Positions 16,697-28,114 are shown, counted from the stretch's first letter. The stretch: 32,158 bases of DNA from Shewanella chilikensis (GCF_002836945.1 NZ_NIJM01000047.1:1-32158); one strand, 5' to 3'. Numbers and translations are program-made. The notes: a model not told the origin generated them from the letters alone.

Positions 16697-17560
16697 TTAT
16701 AGGTATTTTGTTACTGAGAAATAGAAGGTGGAGCTGCGCTTGTCATACAGCTCAAATCCTTCTGAAGGCCCCAGTTCCGGGTGGTAGAAACGACCGCTGT
16801 TGTTATGGCCAATGGCCAATGTCCAACTCTCGGCAGGCATCCATCCCAGTTCCTGGGCAAAGGTGAATTGGTCATCCATACGACGACCACGGTAATTCTT
16901 CGACATCCGATAGCGACCGCTGATATCCAGGTACCAATTACTGGCAAACTGCCAATAGGCATCGGCCACCAGATCGACCTGATGTTCAATCAGCACCCGC
17001 TCACCGGCGGTCTTGTACTTGTAGGCGTTGTACCTGTATCTGGGAGACAGGTAGAAGCTGAAGTTGCCCTCAGGACGATAGAAGAGATAAGCCGCCACTC
17101 TGGGGGCATACTCCAGTCTATCCAGCTTGCTGTAATGTCTCGCTGGCAGATAGACACCGACACTGCCCTTGAGCGAGAGAGTATTGGTCAGGGAATAGAG
17201 TGGCGTCCTATACTCAAGCAAGGGGTCAAAAAAGCTCGACTCCTTACCGTGCAGCGTCTCTTTTTCACCGCCAAAAGTCAGCAGCACACTGCCCCAATCA
17301 CTGTTGTAATCGACCCTGGCATCCAGACTATAAGCCCGATACGCATCGAAGGCCGACTCACTGTAGACATTGCGGGTATAAGACGCATTAAAATAGGCAG
17401 TCCATTCGCCGAATTCTTCCTGTTTGAGTTCAAACTCATTAACCGCCTGAGCTTGTCCCGCAAGCAATAGTAAGCCCAGCAAAGGGAAGCTCGTCTTTGC
17501 TTTTTTACTTTTTATTATGCGTGACAAGGCCAGATCGCGGTGATATTTACCGGATCTCAT
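16697..17560 (-). CDS. Outer-membrane beta-barrel protein
   Basis: The 287-residue protein has a signal peptide (hydrophobic core SFPLLGLLLLAGQAQA, likely cut after residue 39) and then alternating aromatic strands ending in FYFSVTKYL, with many Tyr and Arg and few Cys. Strand-like stretches include WTAYFNASYTRNVY, GSVLLTFGGEKE, YLFYRPEGNFSFYLSPRYRYNAYKY and WYLDISGRYRMSKNYRGR. I read this as a 10- to 12-stranded barrel of an uncharacterised family. The long N-terminal extension before the hydrophobic core may mean that the true start is downstream; no better ribosome site was found. It lies 23 bp before the metalloprotease gene, which suggests a functional pair at the cell surface, as a porin, anchor or secretion partner. 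Confidence 0.8.
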   Translation of the reverse strand: MRSGKYHRDLALSRIIKSKKAKTSFPLLGLLLLAGQAQAVNEFELKQEEFGEWTAYFNASYTRNVYSESAFDAYRAYSLDARVDYNSDWGSVLLTFGGEKETLHGKESSFFDPLLEYRTPLYSLTNTLSLKGSVGVYLPARHYSKLDRLEYAPRVAAYLFYRPEGNFSFYLSPRYRYNAYKYKTAGERVLIEHQVDLVADAYWQFASNWYLDISGRYRMSKNYRGRRMDDQFTFAQELGWMPAESWTLAIGHNNSGRFYHPELGPSEGFELYDKRSSTFYFSVTKYL

Positions 17561-17612
17561 ATTTAAAAGCCTTAATTTATTTAAAACGAATTAATCTGGA
17601 GATAATTCCAGT

Positions 17613-18005
17613 CTAAGAGGTACTGCCACGAATAGGTTTTACCCATTCGAGGAGTATTTGCGCCCAATAGGGCATCCAATCAAAGGAAAGTTGCGGGACC
17701 CCCAGGTTGGGTATACGGGGCCCGCAGAAAAACAAAATAAACCAACTGACGGCAATAAATTTAAACACTTCGGCCAAGACGGCGTTATCCGCCAGTTTAA
17801 CGGCCATAATACAAGGCAAGGAAAGAGAATAGATTGCCAGCTGATTTACCTGTGATGTGTTCTGTTTGGCAATAGATATCAGTGTATTAACTTCTTCAAA
17901 CTCATTAGATATCGCTGCATTAGAAAAAGCCAAGAACAATAGCAAAGGCATGACAAATTTAACCAAGCTCAGCAATTTACTATTCGACTTTTTTCTCTCG
18001 TTCAT
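17613..18005 (-). CDS. Small hypothetical membrane protein
   Basis: The 130-residue product starts MNERKKSNSKLLSLVKFVMP. It has a signal or membrane helix at about 13-29, a polar stretch, and further hydrophobic segments at about 57-69 and 80-94 (FKFIAVSWFILFFCG), then GPRIPNLGVPQLSFDW. I do not recognise it. I chose the ATG at 18005; a TTG at 18062 in frame lies at the candidate operator. The ribosome site is poor. Base composition upstream is more AT-rich than the neighbours. It stands 52 bp before the barrel gene, on the same strand, so it may be the first gene of that operon. Confidence 0.55.
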   Translation of the reverse strand: MNERKKSNSKLLSLVKFVMPLLLFLAFSNAAISNEFEEVNTLISIAKQNTSQVNQLAIYSLSLPCIMAVKLADNAVLAEVFKFIAVSWFILFFCGPRIPNLGVPQLSFDWMPYWAQILLEWVKPIRGSTS

Positions 18006-18062
18006 GTTTTTTTCGCTGTTCCAAGGGGAATAGCGTCTCGATATTGATTCTAATGCACTCAA

Positions 18063-18082
18063 TACATATTGTTACGTATGTA
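18063..18082. promoter_or_regulatory. Dyad operator candidate at the start of the metalloprotease operon
   Basis: TACATA-ttgttacg-TATGTA is a perfect six-base dyad. It begins about five bases downstream of the candidate -10, where a repressor would block transcription start. The binding protein is unknown. Confidence 0.35.
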
Positions 18083-18086
18083 AACA

Positions 18087-18115
18087 AGCATAGGCGTGAA
18101 AAACCTTACAATCAA
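18087..18115 (-). promoter_or_regulatory. Candidate sigma-70 promoter of the small membrane protein/barrel/metalloprotease unit
   Basis: Read on the minus strand, TTGATT (18110-18115) and TATGCT (18087-18092) are separated by exactly 17 bp. Each matches the consensus at four of six bases. Start of transcription would be near 18080, about 75 bases before the ATG at 18005. Confidence 0.4.
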
Positions 18116-18164
18116 CAACAATACTTAATGACTAGTCTAAATAGATTAAAAACTGGGTGTACGT

Positions 18165-18220
18165 CATAAAAAACATCATAAAAACAAATTAACACAGCAT
18201 AAAAAACACCAATGAAAAAC
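18165..18220. repeat. Short A-tract repeats CATAAAAAAC
   Basis: CATAAAAAAC occurs at 18165-18174 and 18198-18207, with the near copy CATAAAAAC at 18177-18185 and an A-tract AAAAAC at 18215-18220. Spacings of 12, 21 and about 14 bases are roughly in phase with the helix, so the segment may be bent DNA. Confidence 0.5.
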
Positions 18221-18281
18221 ATATTTAAAACACAATAAACACATTAACGCATCAATATATTAAGCATGTCGTTTTGTTTAT

Positions 18282-18310
18282 AAAAAAAGGCCTCCCTAAT
18301 TAAGGAGGCC
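18282..18310 (-). terminator. Terminator of the DUF1338 gene
   Basis: Stem GGCCTCC/GGAGGCC (18289-18295 and 18304-18310) is followed on the minus strand by seven T residues (18282-18288). It lies about 23 bp past the DUF1338 stop. Confidence 0.88.
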
Positions 18311-18332
18311 ATTTATAAAAGTTTAAGCAATG

Positions 18333-19133
18333 CTATGCTTTGACGTTAGTGCTCTCAAAAATCTTATCTGCCGAGGCCGCAACAAAGCCGGTATAGAGTT
18401 CACCATCGGCTTTGGGATAACGCAGGGCAAATTCATAGAAACAACTGGGGATCTCTACCGTCTTGTCATCGAAGGCGACGGGGATTCTGTCGGCCATGGT
18501 GGAAGACTGTTCCAGCAAGACTTCAGCTGAACCTTTGATCTCACCGCCAACACTGTTGAGAGTAAACCCAGCCTCCTTGAGCGCGGTATTCACGGCAGCC
18601 AGGGTGCTGAACTCGGCCAGATGGTTCACAGACACGGTAAAGTGGTTGGCACGATAACCAAAAGCGGCAACCCAGGCAGCATACTCACTCTCGGCGAGCA
18701 GGGCTTGGTAGGTGTCATAGTCAAGCTGCCAGTGTCTGCCTGAATAAGTAAAGTTATCTGCGGTCAACGCCTGGGTTGGGATCTGCTCAACCAAGTCGGC
18801 AACCCGCTGCTGCAACTCTGGGCTGAACTCTTCCACCAGCAGCTCAGAAATAAAGACCTTGGGCTGAGTCGGGTCCGGATGCTCAAAGTGCTTTGCCACC
18901 AGCTTTTTCTGCTCAAAGCGATAATCGCCGCAAACCACATAGCCCAGCGCTTCGAAATGGGCTGCCAGCACATCCAAGCCCACCTTAGGCAGATTGAATG
19001 TACGCAAGGCGATATGGTCGTTAATAATCGCCTTGCCTTGCCCCAACAGCTGGTGCACTTTGGCCGCCGATGGCGTCATCTTGATATAGTCCTGCCACAT
19101 GGCATTGAACAGCGCATTGATATCTGTATGCAT
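18333..19133 (-). CDS. DUF1338 family protein, 2-oxoadipate dioxygenase/decarboxylase-like
   Basis: The 266-residue product starts MHTDINALFNAMWQDYIKMT; I chose ATG 19133 because CAGGGAA precedes it by about six bases. A longer frame to 19214 would include the terminator region and is rejected. DUF1338 proteins share the vicinal-oxygen-chelate fold; the Pseudomonas member HglS converts 2-oxoadipate to 2-hydroxyglutarate in lysine breakdown, using an Fe(II) site of two His and one Glu. Candidate ligands here are His40 in NDHIALRTF, His164 or His171 in NHFTVSVNHLAEF, and Glu234 in FYEFALRYP. It follows astD after a hairpin with T-run. Its position beside ast genes suggests an amino-acid or keto-acid role, but its substrate is not known. 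Confidence 0.85.
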   Translation of the reverse strand: MHTDINALFNAMWQDYIKMTPSAAKVHQLLGQGKAIINDHIALRTFNLPKVGLDVLAAHFEALGYVVCGDYRFEQKKLVAKHFEHPDPTQPKVFISELLVEEFSPELQQRVADLVEQIPTQALTADNFTYSGRHWQLDYDTYQALLAESEYAAWVAAFGYRANHFTVSVNHLAEFSTLAAVNTALKEAGFTLNSVGGEIKGSAEVLLEQSSTMADRIPVAFDDKTVEIPSCFYEFALRYPKADGELYTGFVAASADKIFESTNVKA

Positions 19134-19155
19134 GGTTATTCCCTGTGTAATGCAG

Positions 19156-19171
19156 TTTGCCCAAAGGCAAA
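19156..19171 (-). other. Small hairpin in the DUF1338 leader
   Basis: TTTGCC and GGCAAA with a four-base loop lie 22 bases before the DUF1338 ATG. It is downstream of the astD terminator and could affect access to the ribosome site. Confidence 0.3.
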
Positions 19172-19181
19172 TGGTATGTTC

Positions 19182-19211
19182 AAAAAAGGGAAGCGCCACT
19201 GCGCTTCCCTT
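19182..19211 (-). terminator. Terminator after astD
   Basis: Eleven-base perfect arms AAGGGAAGCGC/GCGCTTCCCTT (19186-19196 and 19201-19211) are followed on the minus strand by six T residues. It begins five bases after the astD stop and 48 bp before the DUF1338 ATG. Confidence 0.88.
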
Positions 19212-19216
19212 CACTG

Positions 19217-21707
<2,491 letters not shown>

Positions 21708-21787
21708 GGTTAAATCTCCACTCATCCACAGTTGCTGCTCCGTCGGGCCCGCCCGTCAGAACAGCAGCTGTGAGTCTATTGCGCTAA

Positions 21788-21803
21788 GTGGGCCTGGGCC
21801 CAC
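21788..21803 (-). other. GC-rich hairpin after astC
   Basis: GTGGGCC/GGCCCAC with a two-base centre lies five bases after the astC stop. There is no T-run, so it is more likely an mRNA-stabilising or processing hairpin between astC and astA than a terminator. Confidence 0.4.
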
Positions 21804-21808
21804 GGGGA

Positions 21809-23032
<1,224 letters not shown>

Positions 23033-23147
23033 TCATCCTTTGTGTTGTCGGCGGCTCTGTCGGCCACCGTTTTAAGCAGTTAATCTTTATTATTTGTGAG
23101 TAAAACTGCACTTACTTGTGTTGCTTAGGTGTCATTATTAGCGAAAT

Positions 23148-23163
23148 TGTGATCAAAATACCA
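23148..23163. promoter_or_regulatory. Candidate CRP site upstream of astC
   Basis: TGTGA-N6-TACCA has a perfect left half and a three-of-five right half. E. coli ast transcription is under nitrogen and carbon signals, so CRP control is plausible but unproven. Confidence 0.3.
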
Positions 23164-23293
23164 GTTTGATCAATATGCAGGAGCAATGCCTTGGCCTATA
23201 AGTGCATAAAGATCTGAGTTTGAGAATTAAGCAGGCAAATATCTGCCATTTAACGGCATAAATAGTCACAAAAAATCTCAACTGACACCGAAT

Positions 23294-23328
23294 TCGTTAA
23301 CTATTCACCTATTTTGAATAGTTAACGA
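23294..23328 (-). other. AT-rich inverted repeat after the hydrolase gene
   Basis: Thirteen-base perfect arms TCGTTAACTATTC and GAATAGTTAACGA enclose a nine-base loop. It begins three bases past the hydrolase stop on the minus strand. No T-run follows, so it is either a weak terminator or a binding site in the ast region. Confidence 0.45.
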
Positions 23329-23331
23329 CAA

Positions 23332-24237
23332 TCATAACAGTAGATTATTGCGTATAAAAGCAGCGATTTGGCCCCTGGCTTCCATGGCCTCGGGCAAGAG
23401 TTCAAATAGCGGAAAGACATGGGGCATATTGAGGTAGAAACCGGCTTCTATCCGGCCTCCGTCGCGCAATACCGCCTGTTGCAGGCGCTCGGCATCCTGC
23501 AACAACAGCTCACGGGTACCGGCCAGCAGCAAGATGGGCGGCAAGTCCTTAAAGCAACCATAAAGCGGCGAAACCCGCTCAGACATGGGGTTACTACCGG
23601 CGAGATACGCCCCCCTGAGTCTGAGCAGGGATTCAACGGTAAACAAGGGGTCGTCGGCCGCCAAAATGCGCTCGGTATCGCCTGTGATGCCGAGATCCAG
23701 CGCCGGAGACAGCAACACGCAGGCTCTCGGCAACGGTAACTCAAGCTGTTTCAGCTGCAACAACAGGCTCAAGGCCAAGTTGCCTCCGGCCGAGTCCCCC
23801 ATCAGCACCAGTTTGTCCGGGTCACAATGCTCAAGCGTCATCCGATAAGCTTCCAGCACATCATCACAGGCCGCCGGAAACGGGTGCTCAGGTGCCAGAC
23901 GATAATCGGGCACGTAACAATCTGCCAGACTGCGCCGCATGATATCGGCCAGAAAACGGGCATGGGCATGGGGGGTCTTGAAACAGAAGCCTCCGCCGCG
24001 GATATAAAAGAGGCTGACTTCTCTGGGTTGCGGCAGCTGGTAATGGATGAGCGGCGAGTGGCTCAACGGCCAGTGTTCGACCTTGAGTTCCGGCAGCCAG
24101 CCCAGCAAGCGACGATCCATCTCCAGCAAACGCTGACGAATAGCACTGAGTGGTACTTTGGCACTGCCGCGACTGACCGATGGCCGCGCCACATAAGTTA
24201 ACAACCGGTTCAATACCGAGGCTTGCCAACTGGGCAT
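23332..24237 (-). CDS. Alpha/beta hydrolase, hormone-sensitive-lipase type
   Basis: The 301-residue protein has the HSL/family IV esterase layout. The nucleophile is Ser149 in VLMGDSAGGNLALSLL, and the general base is His273 in NMPHVFPLF. The acid should be in LLLAGTRELLLQDAERL, where the usual Asp position reads Glu243 with Asp248 downstream. The oxyanion motif that is normally HGGG reads RGGG here (FYIRGGGF, Arg80). Such enzymes hydrolyse short acyl esters or lipids. GGAGG lies four bases before the ATG, unusually close. It follows the HDOD gene by 37 bp on the same strand and is probably cotranscribed. Confidence 0.88.
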   Translation of the reverse strand: MPSWQASVLNRLLTYVARPSVSRGSAKVPLSAIRQRLLEMDRRLLGWLPELKVEHWPLSHSPLIHYQLPQPREVSLFYIRGGGFCFKTPHAHARFLADIMRRSLADCYVPDYRLAPEHPFPAACDDVLEAYRMTLEHCDPDKLVLMGDSAGGNLALSLLLQLKQLELPLPRACVLLSPALDLGITGDTERILAADDPLFTVESLLRLRGAYLAGSNPMSERVSPLYGCFKDLPPILLLAGTRELLLQDAERLQQAVLRDGGRIEAGFYLNMPHVFPLFELLPEAMEARGQIAAFIRNNLLL

Positions 24238-24274
24238 AGCTCCTCCATGGAAGGCCTACAGGCTCCGCAACGGC

Positions 24275-25417
24275 TTAAAGCAGCTCGGGTTTGCGGTAAT
24301 TCTGGCCTTTGAGACGAATGAGTTCCTGTTCCGTGAGCTCATGATACGCCATCATGATCCTCCTGTCCCTGAATTCCAGTTGCCGCATCTCTTCCAGTAA
24401 AAAACACTTGGCAAAACAATCGGCTTTGGCCAGCACTGCCGCATTGGCTGACAACTGACTGAAGCCAAGGGCCGTGTCCCGCTCCTTGAGCAGAGTCACC
24501 ATGGCCGCATCCGCAAACCCAAGCTGGGTTGGCAGTTGCCAATTGAGTGATAGCGCATGCTGCTTAACCAGGGAATAGACCAAGGCCGCGGGGAAATCAC
24601 ACAGGGCAATGGCATCATAGAGAGCCTTATCCCTGTCTCGACTCGCCTCTCTGAGCCATGAGCCGCGCAACTGCTCAAACAACTTGGCGCTCATGGAGAG
24701 CAGCACTGAGATCCCCAGTTGCTGCATCAGGGAAACCGCATGCAGCATAGGGGCATCCAAGTCATGCAACTTGGCCAGGGTTCTGGCAGCAATGCCCTGC
24801 ACCTGCGAGAAACGCCATAGCTTGCGCACAGTCCAAAGCAGACTGGCATGGCCTGTGGGCAGCCAATAACGACAGCTGTAGTAAGGGACTAAAATGCGCA
24901 GATTCTCAACCCCGATATAGCTGAGCACCAACTTGAGATCTGTCAGCTGTACATCCAGATTCTGCGGCCTGCGAGCCCTGAATGAGGGACTGTTGACCAG
25001 AGAGCTCAAGTCTCTCACCAGCCAACTCTGCTCGGCAACGACCGGGCGAATGCGCGCCAAATCAAGCCTTGGGTGCAGCAATAACTCCAGCAGCAAGATC
25101 TGTTTATCTGTGATGCCTGCCAGGCGTGCCACCTCTTCGATGGAGGCCAGACGATTGCCGAGCTCTGCCGCCAGGGTCTCGATTAACTGAGCCGACACCT
25201 TCTGATAGAGCGCCTTGGCCTGTTGCTGCCTGGCGAGCCGTTCCAAAGTCGCCTCACGTTCAACCTCAAGCTTGAAAGCCACCGCCTCCAGCTCAGGTTC
25301 AAGCTTATCGCCACCACTGTCAATGCGTTGCTTGCCCAGTATCAACTGCTGATACAGACGCTGCTCTATCTCTATTACACTGCCGGGTTTAACCCCACCC
25401 GCTACCGACAAGGCCAA
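24275..25417 (-). CDS. HDOD-domain signalling protein
   Basis: The 380-residue protein appears to start at TTG 25417, with AAGG seven bases upstream; no in-frame ATG gives a better start. The N-terminal 90 residues are charged and likely helical. The HDOD domain follows, with ASIEEVARLAGITDKQILLLELLLHPRLDLARIRPVVAEQ, NSPSFRA, LSYIGVENLRILVPYYSCR and FSQVQGIAARTLAKLHDLDAPMLHAVSLMQQLGI. HDOD domains are HD-related but lack the metal-binding residues and act as scaffolds in nucleotide and two-component signalling. The mRNA leader carries a small GCCCG/CGGGC hairpin just before the ribosome site. The hydrolase gene follows by 37 bp. No receiver or GGDEF domain is attached. Confidence 0.85.
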   Translation of the reverse strand: MALSVAGGVKPGSVIEIEQRLYQQLILGKQRIDSGGDKLEPELEAVAFKLEVEREATLERLARQQQAKALYQKVSAQLIETLAAELGNRLASIEEVARLAGITDKQILLLELLLHPRLDLARIRPVVAEQSWLVRDLSSLVNSPSFRARRPQNLDVQLTDLKLVLSYIGVENLRILVPYYSCRYWLPTGHASLLWTVRKLWRFSQVQGIAARTLAKLHDLDAPMLHAVSLMQQLGISVLLSMSAKLFEQLRGSWLREASRDRDKALYDAIALCDFPAALVYSLVKQHALSLNWQLPTQLGFADAAMVTLLKERDTALGFSQLSANAAVLAKADCFAKCFLLEEMRQLEFRDRRIMMAYHELTEQELIRLKGQNYRKPELL

Positions 25418-25515
25418 AATGTTACCTTCCTGCCACGCCCGTGCCCGGGCCCTGTGTTTTTATGTTAGCCCCTTTATTGTTATATGTAGCGGCTTTATCA
25501 GCAATATCTTGATAG

Positions 25516-25546
25516 CAAAAAGAAACAGGCCTCGTATGAGGCCTGT
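25516..25546 (-). terminator. Terminator of the S9 peptidase gene
   Basis: Stem ACAGGCCTC/GAGGCCTGT (25525-25533 and 25538-25546) is followed on the minus strand by TTTCTTTTT. It lies just past the peptidase stop and separates it from the HDOD gene. Confidence 0.88.
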
Positions 25547-25553
25547 AAAGTGA

Positions 25554-28037
25554 CTATTTCAGCTCTTGTTCAAACAACTTATAGATACGGCGATACTCGT
25601 CCAGCCAGCTTGATGGCTGCCTGAAGCCATGGGGTTCAACCGGGTAAATAGCCGTCTCAAACATCGGTTTTTCCAGCTCTATCAGTCGCTGCACCAGACG
25701 AACACTGTCCTGGAAGAATACGTTATCGTCCATGACTCCGCTCATGATCAGCAGCGGCTTTTGCAAACCCTCGGCATGGTAGATGGGCGAACTGCGTTCA
25801 TAGGCAATGTGATCCACCTCCGGGGTATTGAGTATGTTCGAGGTATAGGGCGCATTATAATGAGCCCAGTCGGTCACCGGCCGCAGCGCGGCGCCGGCCT
25901 GGAACAACTCGGGTTGGGTAAACAGTGCCATAAAGGTCAAAAAGCCGCCGTAAGAACCACCATAGGTGCCTACCCGCTTGGCATCAACATTGGCATGCTG
26001 GCTCATCCACTTGACGCCATCGGCCAAGTCTTCCACTTCCGGATGCCCCATATTACGGTAGATGGCGGTGCGCCAGTCGCGGCCATAGCCTTTGGAGCCG
26101 CGATAATCCATGTCCATCACCACATATCCCTGCTGTGCCAGCAGGTTATGGAACATGAACTCACGGAAATAACCGGAAAACCCATAATGGGCATTCTGCA
26201 GATAACCGGCACCATGATTGAAGATCACCGCCGGATATGATTCGGCGCGATCCTTGTCGAAACCTGCCGGCAGATACACCCTGGCATAGACTTCACCTGC
26301 GCCATGGCTGGAAGGCACGGCAACCACCTCAGGCGCCTGCCAAGGATAGCTCTTGAAGCTGTCGCTGGTGTAATGGGTCAGCTGGGTCAGCTCACCGCCT
26401 ATGGTTTGAATATAGAGCTCATCCGGCCGGGTCAGGCTGGAGGCGGTCAACAGCAGCGAACGGCCATCCGGGCTCAGGCTGTAGTCAAGCACTCCATTCC
26501 ACTGGGTCAGTTGTTCATCCTTGCCGCTACTTATCTCAACCCGATAAACATTGTACTTGCCGGGGTGTTCTTTGTTGGCCTTGTAGTAGATATAACGGTT
26601 ATCCGGGCTCAGAGTGATGTCACTGACCACGAACTTGCCCGAGGTCAAAGCCCGCGCCTTGCCACCGAGCGGCTTGAGATACAGCTGCGAATAACCACTC
26701 TCTTCCGACAGGTAGTAAAGGGTCTCGCTGCCGGGTAGCCAACCGTACTGATTGTAGTCATAGTTTACCCAGGCATCATCATGCAGCCTGTGCTCAGTGA
26801 CTAGCTTGCCCTTGGCCAGATCGAGCCGGGCCAGCCAACGGTCTTTGTTGTCCACGGCTTCCAGCATTACGGCCACTCGCTCGCCCGACTCTTGCCATTG
26901 AATAGCGCTTTGGCGCCAGCCCCAATCCTGCATCAGTTGGATCTTGCGCGGGGCTTTTTCACTTTCGTAGCGCTCCCCCTTCGCCTTGGCGTTTTCAGCC
27001 TTGACGCCGGCCAACACATCCTGGTTGTAACCGAGCAAACCTTCGATGGTTATCTCTTTCTGACTCTGCTGCTGCAAGTCCAGCAATACCAAGCGCTGCC
27101 CCGGTGCCTTGTCTTCAGCGACTCTGGCTCGCACGGGCACAGGATCGACATAGCCATCTTTGCCAAGATAGTTGGGCATGATGTCATGCTCGCCACGCCA
27201 GTTGTAGCTCTTGTCCTGCAACGCCAGCAGCACATAGCGGCCATCCGGCGACAGGCTCAGTTCCACCAACTGCTCACTCTCGCCCAGATACCAAGGCTTG
27301 GCCGACAGGGTCGGGTCTTCATTCTGTAACTGCTGCTGATATGTCTCCCGAGACTTGGCGTTTTCCTGCTGTTTGGCCACATAGCGGATCAGCTTGTGTT
27401 GCTCCTTGGCGAGATAAGTTTCCGGCTCTTGGGCCTGTGCCGGCTCTTTGGCCATCTTGATATCCGCGAGCTGCTCCACAAGGCCTGAGTCTGCATGCAA
27501 TCTGAATATCTGCCCCGCCTGCCAATAGGCAAGATCGCCATTCGCTAAAAAACGCAGCCCTTCAACCTTGGTATTTTGTCGGGTCAACTGAGTGATCTCA
27601 CCGCTATCGAGCGCCTTCACAAACAGGTTGCCTTGATAGATGTAAGCCTTGCGGCGCTTATCCGGGCTCAGAACACCGTCTCGTTGCGAAACTGTATGCA
27701 GTTCAGACAACGCCAGCTCCTGCGCCTGTTTGTCTGCCACTCCCTGACGATAGTAACTGCGCAGCACAGATGCACTCTGCTGGCGGGCGAACAGCACAGC
27801 GTGGCTGTCATCGCTCCAGTAGGCACCCTTGGGGGCGAGTCCCATCCAATCGGGATCCGCCATAATTTGATTCAGAGTTAACGGCTTGTCGGCCACAGGA
27901 GGCGCTGCCAAGGGTACTGTTTGGCTGGTGTTGGTGATCTCTTGGGGGGTGAGTCGCGGCTCGGTGGCGGCGCAGCCGCTGAGAACGGCCAGAGTCAAAA
28001 CACTCAGACCGGCATGACGCATCAGGCTTTTCATCAT
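25554..28037 (-). CDS. Lipoprotein S9 family peptidase, dipeptidyl-peptidase IV type
   Basis: The 827-residue protein starts with a lipoprotein signal, TLAVLSGCAAT, with lipobox Cys22 and Ala at the next position, so outer-membrane anchoring is expected. The N-terminal two-thirds are a beta-propeller with repeats such as LSPDGRYVLLA, LSPDNRYIYYKA and LSPDGRSLLLTA. The C-terminal hydrolase domain has nucleophile Ser705 in GTYGGSYGGFL, Asp780 in SGVMDDNVFFQDS, and His813 in PVEPHGF. This is the DPP4/S9B form that removes dipeptides or trims short peptides. GRYVLLALQDKSYNWRG and YLGKDGYVDP fit the same family. Its gene stands alone between two terminated units. An extended -10 promoter candidate lies near 28106. 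Confidence 0.93.
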   Translation of the reverse strand: MMKSLMRHAGLSVLTLAVLSGCAATEPRLTPQEITNTSQTVPLAAPPVADKPLTLNQIMADPDWMGLAPKGAYWSDDSHAVLFARQQSASVLRSYYRQGVADKQAQELALSELHTVSQRDGVLSPDKRRKAYIYQGNLFVKALDSGEITQLTRQNTKVEGLRFLANGDLAYWQAGQIFRLHADSGLVEQLADIKMAKEPAQAQEPETYLAKEQHKLIRYVAKQQENAKSRETYQQQLQNEDPTLSAKPWYLGESEQLVELSLSPDGRYVLLALQDKSYNWRGEHDIMPNYLGKDGYVDPVPVRARVAEDKAPGQRLVLLDLQQQSQKEITIEGLLGYNQDVLAGVKAENAKAKGERYESEKAPRKIQLMQDWGWRQSAIQWQESGERVAVMLEAVDNKDRWLARLDLAKGKLVTEHRLHDDAWVNYDYNQYGWLPGSETLYYLSEESGYSQLYLKPLGGKARALTSGKFVVSDITLSPDNRYIYYKANKEHPGKYNVYRVEISSGKDEQLTQWNGVLDYSLSPDGRSLLLTASSLTRPDELYIQTIGGELTQLTHYTSDSFKSYPWQAPEVVAVPSSHGAGEVYARVYLPAGFDKDRAESYPAVIFNHGAGYLQNAHYGFSGYFREFMFHNLLAQQGYVVMDMDYRGSKGYGRDWRTAIYRNMGHPEVEDLADGVKWMSQHANVDAKRVGTYGGSYGGFLTFMALFTQPELFQAGAALRPVTDWAHYNAPYTSNILNTPEVDHIAYERSSPIYHAEGLQKPLLIMSGVMDDNVFFQDSVRLVQRLIELEKPMFETAIYPVEPHGFRQPSSWLDEYRRIYKLFEQELK

Positions 28038-28105
28038 CCTTCCTTTTTATAGTTATCTTGGCCGCCGGGAAGCGACATATGACAGAAAACAAGCGATTGC
28101 GGCCT

Positions 28106-28114
28106 GTTATACCA
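28106..28114 (-). promoter_or_regulatory. Candidate extended -10 promoter of the S9 peptidase
   Basis: On the minus strand this reads TGG-TATAAC, an extended -10 form. It lies about 70 bases before the ATG. No good -35 is evident. Confidence 0.3.

Larger units (their letters stand above)
18006..18332. promoter_or_regulatory. AT-rich promoter region, 327 bp
   Basis: This stretch lies upstream of the small membrane protein/barrel/metalloprotease unit and downstream of the DUF1338 gene. It holds a candidate promoter (18087-18115), a dyad operator (18063-18082), a set of A-tract repeats (18165-18220) and the DUF1338 terminator (18282-18310). No gene is seen. Confidence 0.5.

Noticed and set aside
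23294..23328. ArgR (ARG) box reading of the ATTCA/TGAAT repeat
   Set aside because: The half-sites are in the reverse order (ATTCA-N6-TGAAT) of the ARG box TGAAT-N4-ATTCA.
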